This document shows, one piece after another, positions 42,988 to 50,929 of a stretch of DNA of 64,000 nucleotides. The notes beneath the pieces were generated by a model. The model was not told where the DNA came from. It did no database searches and saw only the letters and a list, made by a program, of their open reading frames with translations. The stretch is from positions 310,001 through 374,000 of the forward strand of contig NZ_FNJV01000004.1 in the NCBI RefSeq assembly GCF_900103125.1, read 5' to 3'. A program made the position numbers and the translations under genes. Origin of the DNA: Mucilaginibacter sp. OK268 (GTDB lineage: Bacteria > Bacteroidota > Bacteroidia > Sphingobacteriales > Sphingobacteriaceae). Position 1 is the stretch's first letter; every line of letters begins with the position of its first letter.

Positions 42988-43842
42988 CTATTTACGGTAT
43001 TGTTGCCGAAAAGCGATTGCTGAAGTGCCCGTTACTTTACGAAATAGCCGGGAGAAATAAGAGTGGTCGGTATAGCCCAAAGTGTGGGCGATCTCTTTAA
43101 CCGTGAGCTGGCTATAGTATAACAAGCGTTTGGCTTCCATAGTTACCTCCTGCTGTATCCAGTAACTTACCGGGAACCCGGTGATCTTTTTCAACGCTTC
43201 ACTCAGGTAGGCTTCAGAAACATTGAGCATGGAGGCATAATCTGCCGGACTTTTATTTGACCGTAACTCGGTTACCAGCAGATTTTTGAACTGGCTGGTG
43301 AGTTGAGTCGGGCGGGATACTTTCAAATTTGTACCGGAATGTCCGTTATAGCAACCTGCTGCAATAGTTAAAAAAGATTTTAATAAGGCATGGATAGTTG
43401 TTGCGTAAAAGGGATTGGTATCATCCTCGTCATATTTTTCGTGGAGCAACAGCAGCAGGCTTTGGTATTGCCTCAGCTGGATCTCATGGAGAACATAAGG
43501 TTGCTGAAGAAACAGCTGCCCTTCAAATACATTTCTGCATGCAGGTGGTATCAGTGAGGTATCAACCCCAATAAACCAGCCATCTGTATGTTCGTTACGG
43601 ATGCGTTGATGTACCTGGGTTGGCAGAATATAATAAAGCATACCTCCCGATAACTGAACTTCGTTGAAATCGATCATCAAAGAGCCGGAACCCTCCTCTA
43701 TCAGAAAGAAAATATAATGATCATCCCGGTGCGCCTCCAGCACGCGCGGGTCCATCTCCACAGGATCGCCCTTTTTAAAATGCTTCAGGTGAATGCCAAA
43801 GTCGGTTCTGTCCTTTAATAAATGAATCGGGATGTTGTTCAT
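42988..43842 (-). CDS. AraC family transcriptional regulator
   Basis: A 284-residue protein: an N-terminal cupin-like ligand domain (HLKHFKKGDPVEMDPRV, VEEGSGSLMIDF-type stretch) and a C-terminal AraC/XylS double helix-turn-helix (about 190-284: SPADYASMLNVSEAYLSEALKKITG, then VKEIAHTLGYTDHSYFSRLFRKVTGTSAIAFRQQ). It is the first of three minus-strand genes, followed by the siderophore-interacting protein and the DHA2 exporter, and probably regulates them. The ligand is unknown. Confidence 0.92.
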   Translation of the reverse strand: MNNIPIHLLKDRTDFGIHLKHFKKGDPVEMDPRVLEAHRDDHYIFFLIEEGSGSLMIDFNEVQLSGGMLYYILPTQVHQRIRNEHTDGWFIGVDTSLIPPACRNVFEGQLFLQQPYVLHEIQLRQYQSLLLLLHEKYDEDDTNPFYATTIHALLKSFLTIAAGCYNGHSGTNLKVSRPTQLTSQFKNLLVTELRSNKSPADYASMLNVSEAYLSEALKKITGFPVSYWIQQEVTMEAKRLLYYSQLTVKEIAHTLGYTDHSYFSRLFRKVTGTSAIAFRQQYRK

Positions 43843-44146
43843 TATTCAAAAGTAATCATTTGAATTAGGGTTGTACGTTTTAGGTTATACGTTGTATGTC
43901 AAAAAATAGGGAAACGTATAACCTGAAACATATCACCCAAATCGGCTCCTTCCTGTAACATTCCGCATTTCCCTTAGTCACAATCCATGGATGTGATCCT
44001 AACATAATTGTTATGTTGTTTTGGATGCACGGATTAAAAAAGCGTATATCTTAGACTAATATTTAAAATATCAATTCACGAACAAAACAAACTTAGCTCC
44101 TGCAGTATTATAGGGATGCTTAAGTTTTTAATAAAATACTTTTAAC

Positions 44147-44722
44147 ATGGCTATCAACTTACAAAAGGGACAAAAAATAGATCTCGGTTTATCAAAAATG
44201 ACAGTTGGTTTGGGCTGGAACCCGAACGAAGGCACAGGCTACGACTTTGACTTGGATGTATCGGCAATTATGATCGATGAGAACAGGTTTGTTCCGCAGG
44301 ATGAATTTTTTGTTTTTTATAACAATGTAGATTCGCCCGATTCGGCTGTTCACCATACCGGCGATGATCCATCTGGAGGAAACAGCGATGGTGGTGATGA
44401 CGAATCGATCAACGTGGATCTGACTAAAGTAGACCCCAAAATACAAGAGATATTATTTGTGGTGACTATACACGAGGCGCAGCCCCGCAGGCAAAACTTT
44501 GGCCAGGTTCGCGATTCCTACATCCGTATTATTGACGACCTTACCGGCAGCGAAGTATGTAAATATGAACTGGGCGAAGATTTTTCCATCGAAACGGCCA
44601 TCGAGTTTGGCAGGTTATACCGCCGTGGCGGTGCCTGGAAATTCGAAGCATCGGGTGTGGGCTATAAAGAAGATCTGGCCTTCTTTTTAAGTAAATATTT
44701 TAAAGGACAGATCATTAAATAA
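44147..44722 (+). CDS. terD: TerD family protein 1
   Basis: A 191-residue TerD domain protein of normal length. Marks: MAINLQKGQKIDLGLSKMTVGLGWNP, the calcium-binding acidic motif YDFDLDVSAIMID, VFYNNVDSPDSAVHHTGDDPSGG, DGGDDESINVDLTKVDP, VTIHEAQPRRQNFGQVRDSYIRI and YELGEDFSIETAIEFGRLYRR. TerD domains bind calcium and belong to the tellurite/stress response (Ter) system. First gene of the plus-strand Ter run; 304 bp upstream without a gene show no clear promoter. Confidence 0.93.
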   Translation: MAINLQKGQKIDLGLSKMTVGLGWNPNEGTGYDFDLDVSAIMIDENRFVPQDEFFVFYNNVDSPDSAVHHTGDDPSGGNSDGGDDESINVDLTKVDPKIQEILFVVTIHEAQPRRQNFGQVRDSYIRIIDDLTGSEVCKYELGEDFSIETAIEFGRLYRRGGAWKFEASGVGYKEDLAFFLSKYFKGQIIK

Positions 44723-44806
44723 GACCTCACCCAACCCTCTCCAAAGGAGAGAGCTTTGAAAATGTTTTTTTGAAGTGTCCTCCTTTGGAGGAGATTTAGA
44801 GGAGGT
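44723..44806. repeat. Imperfect palindrome with CCTCTCCAAAGGAGAG and CTCCTTTGGAGGAG cores
   Basis: Two short palindromic cores (CCCTCTCCAAAGGAGAGAG and TCCTCCTTTGGAGGAGA), outer arms AACCTCNNCC-like, lie between terD 1 and terD 2. The sequence resembles the repeats at 49784-49886 and 16437-16463. Confidence 0.55.
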
Positions 44807-44822
44807 TAATAAACTATCAACT

Positions 44823-45491
44823 ATGGCAATTAATTTAGTAAAAGGTCAAACTATTGACCTGCGTAAAAATGATAAAGGCGAGAGTTTTGATCTGTCGTCG
44901 GTTACTATTGGCTTAGGCTGGGATGTAAAACAAAGCGGCGGTGGCGGCTTTTTGGGCAAGCTATTTGGTGGCGGTGAAGAGGCTGAGTACGACCTGGATG
45001 CCATTGCTTTCCTGCTGGATAAAAACGGGTTGGTGGCTAACAGGGGCCGTACCTTTGAGAAGCCAAATGGTAATAAAGTAAGCTTATATGAAGGCGATGT
45101 GATCTACTTTAATTCCATGAGGCACCCGTCGGGTCATATCTGGCTTACCGGCGATAACCGTACAGGCGCGGGTGATGGCGACGATGAGCAGATCATCGTA
45201 AAGCTGGATTCGCTCGACCCAAAATTCGACCGTATTCTTTTTATTGTGGCTATATATCAGGGGCGCAAAAACAACCAGCATTTTGGCATGGTTGATAATG
45301 CTTTTATCCGCGCGGTGGATAATCACGGCAAGGAGATAGCCAAATTCAGTCTCTCTGGTGATTCCACCTACAACGGCATGTGCTCCATGACCTTTGCCGA
45401 AGTTTACCGCAAAGACGGCACCTGGAAATTCCGTGCCATTGGCGAACCACATACCACAGATAATTTTTTAGAAATACTTAAACAATATTAG
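44823..45491 (+). CDS. TerD family protein 2 (TerZ-like)
   Basis: The start at 44823 (MAINLVKGQTIDL) is supported by alignment with the other copies; 222 residues. Compared with the first copy it has an insertion after GLGWDVK (GGGGFLGKLFGGGEEAE) and an altered acidic motif YDLDAIAFLLD. It retains NSMRHPSGHIWLTGDNRTGAGDGDDEQIIVKLDSLD and YQGRKNNQHFGMVDNAFIRAV. TerZ-type copies are commonly paired with TerD in these operons. The gap to the first copy is filled by the repeat at 44723-44806. Confidence 0.9.
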   Translation: MAINLVKGQTIDLRKNDKGESFDLSSVTIGLGWDVKQSGGGGFLGKLFGGGEEAEYDLDAIAFLLDKNGLVANRGRTFEKPNGNKVSLYEGDVIYFNSMRHPSGHIWLTGDNRTGAGDGDDEQIIVKLDSLDPKFDRILFIVAIYQGRKNNQHFGMVDNAFIRAVDNHGKEIAKFSLSGDSTYNGMCSMTFAEVYRKDGTWKFRAIGEPHTTDNFLEILKQY

Positions 45492-45502
45492 AATCAAGAA
45501 AC

Positions 45503-45648
45503 AAGAGTCAAGAATCAAGACCTCATTTGTCATGCTGAATGTAATGAAGCATCTATTCGTCAACAAGTATAGCTTACCCATAGATCCTTCGCTATCGCTC
45601 AGGATGACAAATTATTTTTTATTTTTCCCATCTTGATTCTTGACTCTA
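45503..45648. repeat. Nested palindrome between terD 2 and the HAD gene
   Basis: Outer arms AGAGTCAAGAATCAAGA (45505-45521) and TCTTGATTCTTGACTCT (45632-45648) are perfect. Inside is a TGTCATGCTGAATG ... GCTCAGGATGACAAA palindrome of the family near the tRNA genes. The following HAD start is about 28 bases away. Confidence 0.65.
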
Positions 45649-45676
45649 ATCTCTTGCATCTTTCCCCCAAAAACCT

Positions 45677-46384
45677 ATGCCTTATTACCAGCACTATTCC
45701 TTTGATCTTTGGCTTACACTGATCCGTTCCAATCCTGATTATAAAACCGAACGTGCAAAAATATTTCACCACGATTATAACCCATCTGGCAAAAGTATCG
45801 ATGAGGTGGCCAAAGCATTTCGCACGGTCGACCTGATGTGCAACGCCGTTAACGAACGTACCGGCAAAAACATCGATGCCGAAGAGATGTTCCTGATGGT
45901 GATCAGCCTGATCAATGATAACCAGTTGAATTTGAATGAGATTGATACTGCTCAACTTTATGCCGATATGGAGGCATTGGTGTTTAACTACCTGCCCACG
46001 GTTTATGAGCCTGTAACAATTGAGGTGCTGGACAATCTAAAACAAAAAAGCGGTGCCAGGTTTAGCTTGCTAAGCAACACCGGTTTTATAAAAGGAGCAA
46101 CATTAAAAAAGGTACTGGCAAAATTAAAGATGGATAAATACTTTGATTTTCAGCTGTACTCAGACGAGGTAGGGATGTCGAAACCCAACCTGGAGTTTTT
46201 TAATTTGATGCTGCAAAATATTAAACAGATCAGTAAAGAAAAAAATATAACTTTAGCAGGCATCATTCACATTGGCGATAACCCTAAGGCCGATATTGAA
46301 GGTGCTACGGCGGCAGGCATAAAAAGTTTGCTTGTCAATTCAAACAACACATCCATTTCTTCATTATTAAATTATTATAGATAA
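45677..46384 (+). CDS. HAD superfamily hydrolase of the Ter module
   Basis: A 235-residue haloacid-dehalogenase fold protein. Motif I is FDLWLTL with Asp10 as nucleophile and Trp12 where most HAD phosphatases carry the second Asp. Motif II is SLLSNTG, motif III Lys in MSKPN, motif IV HIGDNPKAD. A helical cap lies between about 20 and 110. HAD and phosphoribosyltransferase genes are recurrent partners of TerD genes, where they are thought to make or process a small molecule. The next gene is the phosphoribosyltransferase, 144 bp on. The replaced Asp suggests altered or weak phosphatase chemistry. Confidence 0.85.
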   Translation: MPYYQHYSFDLWLTLIRSNPDYKTERAKIFHHDYNPSGKSIDEVAKAFRTVDLMCNAVNERTGKNIDAEEMFLMVISLINDNQLNLNEIDTAQLYADMEALVFNYLPTVYEPVTIEVLDNLKQKSGARFSLLSNTGFIKGATLKKVLAKLKMDKYFDFQLYSDEVGMSKPNLEFFNLMLQNIKQISKEKNITLAGIIHIGDNPKADIEGATAAGIKSLLVNSNNTSISSLLNYYR

Positions 46385-46528
46385 AAGGATTTTTGGAACA
46401 AAGATTTTGAGAGCAAGGGGAAAGGATATTTGGAACAATGATTTTATAGGAACAAAGGATAAAAAAATCCTTAATCCAAATATCCTTTCTCCTTGCTCCA
46501 AAAAAATCATTAATTCAATAATTGACGA

Positions 46529-47374
46529 ATGAACACTACCTATTCATTACATCATATCAACAATGCGCAGGCATTTGGGTTTAACCCGGATGATTACAGT
46601 CGTTTTAAGTTTGGCGATGATGCCGTGGCTAAATATTTTGGTGCCCACCTGGCCGATGGTTTTATCAGGGATTACCTGGCCGAAAATCCCATCAAACAGC
46701 AAGTTGTGGTGATATCAAGCCCGTACTCGTTTATCCCAACGGCTACCTTCGCCATGAAAAACTGGTTTGTGGCCCGGCTTAACCGCTGGCTGGCCCGGCA
46801 CAGTTATCCCGTAGTACAGGAAACCAAAGTGCACCGCACCATCACCTATAAAGAGGATTACGGCGAACTGGATGCCGAGCAAAGGATGAACCTGATCGGG
46901 AATGATTCGTTTCATATCGATAAGGATTTTTTGCAGGACAAAACGCTGATATTTTTGGATGATATTAAAATAACCGGCAGCCACGAGCGCATGATCATGA
47001 AAATGGTGGGCGAGTATGGCCTCAGCAATGATATCTTCATGCTGTACTTTGCCGAGCTGGTGAATAAAAACATCCACCCCAATATCGAGAACCATTTAAA
47101 TTATCACCAGGTAAAAAATATTTTTGATCTGGATGGCATCGTCAAAAGCAATAATTTTTGCATCAACACCCGGATCGTAAAGTATATTTTAAATTACGAT
47201 TTTGAGAGTTTTTGTATTTTTATTCAGGATCAAACATTTGATTTTATAAACTTGCTTTATGATATGGCATTGGGTAATGGCTACCATACAATCGAGGCCT
47301 ATGAACTTAACCTGAACTTTATAAAAGAAAACCTATTTTTAAACAATCATAAATTAATTCAACATGGCAATTAA
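46529..47374 (+). CDS. Ter-associated phosphoribosyltransferase family protein
   Basis: A 281-residue protein with the PRPP loop of type I phosphoribosyltransferases: LIFLDDIKITGSHERM (about residues 145-160; acidic pair, then TGSH). The hood and C-terminal helical part are larger than in purine salvage enzymes. No phosphodiesterase or kinase motif is seen. In Ter gene groups, such PRTase genes go with HAD genes and are thought to take part in a nucleotide-like or modified small molecule pathway. The last 11 bases overlap the start of terD 3 (ATG at 47364), implying coupled translation. Confidence 0.85.
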   Translation: MNTTYSLHHINNAQAFGFNPDDYSRFKFGDDAVAKYFGAHLADGFIRDYLAENPIKQQVVVISSPYSFIPTATFAMKNWFVARLNRWLARHSYPVVQETKVHRTITYKEDYGELDAEQRMNLIGNDSFHIDKDFLQDKTLIFLDDIKITGSHERMIMKMVGEYGLSNDIFMLYFAELVNKNIHPNIENHLNYHQVKNIFDLDGIVKSNNFCINTRIVKYILNYDFESFCIFIQDQTFDFINLLYDMALGNGYHTIEAYELNLNFIKENLFLNNHKLIQHGN

Positions 47375-47918
47375 CTTGCAAAAAGGTCAGCGGGAAAGCA
47401 TTAATGCCCCCCAGTTTACCATTGGCCTGGGATGGGATACCAACAGTTCTTCAACAGGAAGCGCGTTTGATTTGGACGCTTCTGTTTTTATATTAGGCGA
47501 TAACAAGAAAATTATAGCCGACGAATATTTTGTTTTTTATAACAACCTGAAATCACCTGATGGTTCGGTGGAACATACCGGTGATAACCTGACCGGTGCC
47601 GGTGATGGCGACGATGAGCAGATCAAAGTCGACCTGTCGAAAGCCGATTCCAAAGTATCTGAAATATGCATTGTGGTAACCATTCACGAAGCCGAAGCCC
47701 GCAAACAGAACTTTGGCCAGGTACGTAATTCTTTCATCCGGATATTTGACACTGCCACAGGAGCCGATATTTTGAAATACGAGTTGGAAGAGGATTTTTC
47801 GATAGAAACTGCTGTTGAATTCGGTCGGATCTACAAAAAAGATAACAACTGGAAGTTTGAAGCTGTAGGAGTTGGCATGAAAGGCGGTTTACAGGATTAT
47901 TTAACCAAATACCAATAA
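47364..47918 (+). CDS. TerD family protein 3
   Basis: A 184-residue TerD domain protein. It starts inside the last codons of the PRTase gene. Marks: MAINLQKGQRESINAPQFTIGLGW, AFDLDASVFIL (acidic calcium motif), VFYNNLKSPDGSVEHTGDNLTGAGDGDDEQIKV, VTIHEAEARKQNFGQVRNSFIRIF and YELEEDFSIETAVEFGRIYKK. It is closest to terD 1. The next gene starts 7 bp later. Confidence 0.93.
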   Translation: MAINLQKGQRESINAPQFTIGLGWDTNSSSTGSAFDLDASVFILGDNKKIIADEYFVFYNNLKSPDGSVEHTGDNLTGAGDGDDEQIKVDLSKADSKVSEICIVVTIHEAEARKQNFGQVRNSFIRIFDTATGADILKYELEEDFSIETAVEFGRIYKKDNNWKFEAVGVGMKGGLQDYLTKYQ

Positions 47919-47924
47919 TAAATT

Positions 47925-48539
47925 ATGGCTATCAATCTTCAAAAAGGACAAAGGATAAGTCTGGAAAAAAGTAACGGCAGCAAATTGCAAACGATTTGTG
48001 TAGGCATTAACTGGGGCGCTATTGAAAAGAAAGGCCTGTTTGGTTTTGGTACCACCAAAGAAGCAGTTGACCTTGACGCCAGCTGCGCCTTATATGATGA
48101 TAATAAACAGCTGATAGATGTGGTTTACTTCGGTCACCTGAAATCAAAGGATGGCGCAGTAAAACACAGCGGCGACGATTTAACTGGTGACTTATCTGGC
48201 AACGACGGCCTGGACAATGAGGTGATCACCGTTGACCTGTCTGGCCTGAGTGCGTCTGTAAGCTATGTGGGTTTTATCCTCAATAGCTTCCGCGGGCAGG
48301 ATTTTGGTACCATTCCGTTTGCATCTATCCGCATTTATGAAGGCACCCCAACCCGGGTAAATGAAGTATTTGCCACTTATGATATCGCGCACAGCAAGGA
48401 TTTTGCTGGTCACGTATCTATGGCGATGGGCGTATTTTACAAAAAGAACGGCGAATGGAAATTCAACGCCATTGGTGAACCAACCCGCGACAGGAAACTG
48501 GAAGAGTCGGTTAAAACTATGGCACAAAATTATTTATAG
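47925..48539 (+). CDS. TerD family protein 4 (TerE/TerZ-like)
   Basis: A 204-residue TerD domain protein more divergent than copies 1 and 3. Marks: MAINLQKGQRISLEKSNGS, VGINWGAIEKKGLFGFG with an insertion as in copy 2, VDLDASCALYDD, VKHSGDDLTGDLSGNDGLDNEVITVDL and FRGQDFGTIPFASIRIYEG. The gap to copy 3 is 6 bp, so the two are almost certainly co-translated. It is followed by a structured leader (48543-48606) before telA. Confidence 0.92.
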   Translation: MAINLQKGQRISLEKSNGSKLQTICVGINWGAIEKKGLFGFGTTKEAVDLDASCALYDDNKQLIDVVYFGHLKSKDGAVKHSGDDLTGDLSGNDGLDNEVITVDLSGLSASVSYVGFILNSFRGQDFGTIPFASIRIYEGTPTRVNEVFATYDIAHSKDFAGHVSMAMGVFYKKNGEWKFNAIGEPTRDRKLEESVKTMAQNYL

Positions 48540-48542
48540 GTA

Positions 48543-48606
48543 GCGAGGTTTGTGGATCGTGGTTCGCGTACTATTTAATACGAACCTCGCAACACGAACC
48601 ACGATC
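48543..48606 (+). promoter_or_regulatory. Interleaved inverted repeats in the telA leader (pseudoknot or switch)
   Basis: The order is A GCGAGGTT (48543-48550), B GATCGTGGTTCG (48555-48566), A' AACCTCGC (48583-48590), B' CGAACCACGATC (48595-48606). A pairs with A' and B with B', which interlock as an H-type pseudoknot; alternatively GGTTCG of B pairs with CGAACC at 48581-48586. This lies in the 94 bp between terD 4 and telA, so it could modulate telA translation. Confidence 0.4.
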
Positions 48607-48633
48607 CCGAAAAAAACATTAAAACTCAATACA

Positions 48634-49782
48634 ATGGAAGGCACACCAGGAAATAACGAACTGAATATAACCCCGGTTAATTTAGATATTAATCCGGCTC
48701 CGGCTACAAATACCAATACACCGGCAAAATTGCTGGATAAGGAAGGTAATGTTGATTTAGCCAATATTAGCCAGGCCGAGGTACAAAAATATGGCGAAGT
48801 AGCCAAGGCTCTCGATCCAAAAGATGTAAACTCCATCCTCAATTACGGTACGGAGGTGCAAAACTCTATGGAAAAGTATAGCAATACTTTCCTGACTTCG
48901 GTACGTACCTACAACTCGGGCGAGGTTGGCGGCCTCATCAATGAGCTGCTTACCGAACTGAATTATATTGATGTGGATGAGTTGAATCAGAACGCGTTCA
49001 CTTCCTTTATATCGCACATCCCTTTTATGAAAAAGCTGGTGGTTGATGCCAAAAAGCTTTTCCAGAAATATGATACGGTTATTAACAATATCGATAAGAT
49101 CACCAACAAGATCAAGGCCGGTCGTGTTAATTCATTAAAGGACAACAGCTCGCTGCAAACCATGTTTGATAGCAACGTGGGTTACATCCATCAGATGGAA
49201 GAGCTGATCATATCCGGCCAGTTAAAATACAACGAACTGAGCGAGCAGCTGGCCCAAATGGATGCCAATCCATCGGCCTATAATGATTATGAAATCGCCG
49301 ATATGCGCGATTTTGTGAATCGTTTAGACAAGCGCCTGGCCGATTTGAAAGTGGTGCGTTTCATTATGCTGCAATCGCTGGCGCAAATACGTGTGGTGCA
49401 AAGCAACAATACCACCATTGCCGAAAAAGCACAGTCTATTGTATCCACCACCATCCCGGTTTGGAAAAACCAGTTGACCATTGCTGTGGCTTTGAACCGT
49501 CAAAAGGAAAACGTGGAGATGCAGAAAAAGATCTCGGACACCACCAACACCATTTTGCAAAAGAATGCCGAGCTGTTGAAACAAAACAGTATCGACGTAG
49601 CTAAGGAAAACGAGAAAACCGTAGTATCGCTGGATACTTTGAAAAAAACAACCGCGTCGCTTATTGAAACACTTACCGAGGTTAAACGCATTCACGAAGA
49701 AGGTACTGCCAACCGCAAAACCCTCAACACCGAACTGCAAAACCTGGAAGTGGAACTGAAAAAAACGGTTACCAACGGGTAA
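48634..49782 (+). CDS. telA: Toxic anion resistance protein TelA/KlaA family
   Basis: The frame opens earlier, but the ATG at 48634 is chosen because bases 48540-48606 are a palindromic leader; 382 residues. It is a helical, coiled-coil-rich TelA protein: the conserved segments are SFISHIPFMKKLVVDAKKLFQKYDTVINNIDKI-type (about 130-165), RLDKRLADLKVVRFIMLQSLAQIRVVQ and STTIPVWKNQLTIAVALNRQ. TelA participates with TerD and TerC in resistance to tellurite and other stresses; its biochemistry is unclear. It is the sixth Ter gene in the run. Confidence 0.9.
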   Translation: MEGTPGNNELNITPVNLDINPAPATNTNTPAKLLDKEGNVDLANISQAEVQKYGEVAKALDPKDVNSILNYGTEVQNSMEKYSNTFLTSVRTYNSGEVGGLINELLTELNYIDVDELNQNAFTSFISHIPFMKKLVVDAKKLFQKYDTVINNIDKITNKIKAGRVNSLKDNSSLQTMFDSNVGYIHQMEELIISGQLKYNELSEQLAQMDANPSAYNDYEIADMRDFVNRLDKRLADLKVVRFIMLQSLAQIRVVQSNNTTIAEKAQSIVSTTIPVWKNQLTIAVALNRQKENVEMQKKISDTTNTILQKNAELLKQNSIDVAKENEKTVVSLDTLKKTTASLIETLTEVKRIHEEGTANRKTLNTELQNLEVELKKTVTNG

Positions 49783-49783
49783 T

Positions 49784-49886
49784 ACCCCCTCTAAATCTCC
49801 CCCAAAGAGGGAGACTTTCTGTAAATTTATATGCTTACCCATGATTTTTTAAGTCCTCCCCTTTGGGGAGGGTTTGGGTGGGGTTA
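49784..49886. repeat. Palindromic repeat CCCCTCTAAATCTCCC / GGGGAGGGTTTGGGTGGGG
   Basis: A repeat of the CCCTCTCC/GGAGG kind with a TAAATCTCC left half and a CCTCCCCTTTGGGGAGG right core, lying just after the telA stop and 46 bp before the next gene. Confidence 0.5.
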
Positions 49887-49931
49887 TTTTCGTAAATTTG
49901 CATTTAATCAAAATTTGAGGTCGCCAAATTG

Positions 49932-50894
49932 ATGGATGAAAGCAGGTTAAATATTTTAAATCAGTCAAACCGGATGCTCAGTAAGCTGCAATTGCTCTCT
50001 GTTTTTTTCGGTGATGACATTATTTATAAAATATACCTGCGCAGCCAGGTGATCCACAAGCTTTTTGAAACCAACCCCGAGCTGGATATCAACAAGCTCG
50101 ATCTGTTTCACCTGCAATTTACCCAAAGCTTGATCGATCTGCTCCGCAAGATCAAAAAGAACAACGAAACCAACGTGAGCCTGCTTTTCGATGAGATCCA
50201 GATCAACAAGGAAATGATTGACCGGTTGAACGATCCTTACTATACCCTGGCTAATTTCAATCTCGAAAAACAACGACAGGCGCTGAAGGTCAATCTGTCA
50301 TTGCGGAAGTTATTCCAGGTGTTGTCGGATAATTCAACAGATAACCCGCTGTCTAAAAATATCAACGCGTTTAGCTCCCGGTTTGCTGCTGATTTTTTTT
50401 ATCCCATTGCACCCGAGTTATTGCAGGAGATAACTGCCTATAATGATAAAGACGTTTACACCGATGAGTATGCCACCATTCAGCGTAAACTGATGGGCGT
50501 TTTGTGCAAATATGAATTTAAAACCGAGTTTTACTGCGGATTAAAGGCAGGCACGCAGGTGGCGGAAGTTTACAAGTTTGTTGAAGACGACCGGTACTTT
50601 ATCTATTCGCTGTCCGACAATCTGTTCGTGTTTTTGGATATCGCGAAGTTAGCCGGTATCGACATGACGAACAATATGTCGAAAAAGGAAAAACTGATAC
50701 ACGAGCTGCGGGACAAGAACGACAAGCTGGAAGGTAATGCCTCCGCTATGAAAGCGGCCATGCCCCTCGAGATCAAAAACCTGCTGGCCGACAATTATAA
50801 AAAGATATCGGATATGAGCTTTATGGAAAACATCAGCAATATTGATGTACAGGCCAATATTTTAAAAAGCATGTTGAATACCGATTTAATTTAG
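49932..50894 (+). CDS. Uncharacterised Ter-cluster protein (helical)
   Basis: The ATG at 49932 is used rather than a TTG three bases earlier; 320 residues. I do not recognise a domain. The sequence is largely helical and charged with coil-like stretches (NLEKQRQALKVNLSLRKLFQ, KKEKLIHELRDKNDKLEG), no signal peptide, no membrane helix and a single Cys near residue 190 and 200 (GVLCKYEFKTEFYCG). Gene order (telA, this, terC) makes it a Ter partner; a role as adaptor between TelA and TerC is a guess from position only. Confidence 0.7.
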   Translation: MDESRLNILNQSNRMLSKLQLLSVFFGDDIIYKIYLRSQVIHKLFETNPELDINKLDLFHLQFTQSLIDLLRKIKKNNETNVSLLFDEIQINKEMIDRLNDPYYTLANFNLEKQRQALKVNLSLRKLFQVLSDNSTDNPLSKNINAFSSRFAADFFYPIAPELLQEITAYNDKDVYTDEYATIQRKLMGVLCKYEFKTEFYCGLKAGTQVAEVYKFVEDDRYFIYSLSDNLFVFLDIAKLAGIDMTNNMSKKEKLIHELRDKNDKLEGNASAMKAAMPLEIKNLLADNYKKISDMSFMENISNIDVQANILKSMLNTDLI

Positions 50895-50929
50895 TTTATT
50901 TAACCCGAAATTAATTCCTTACCTGTTAT

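Noticed and set aside
44001..44060. Possible TTG / TATCTTAG promoter before terD 1
   Set aside because: The -7 box has a mismatch in the conserved TTTG and the spacer is long (23 bases); not strong enough to annotate.
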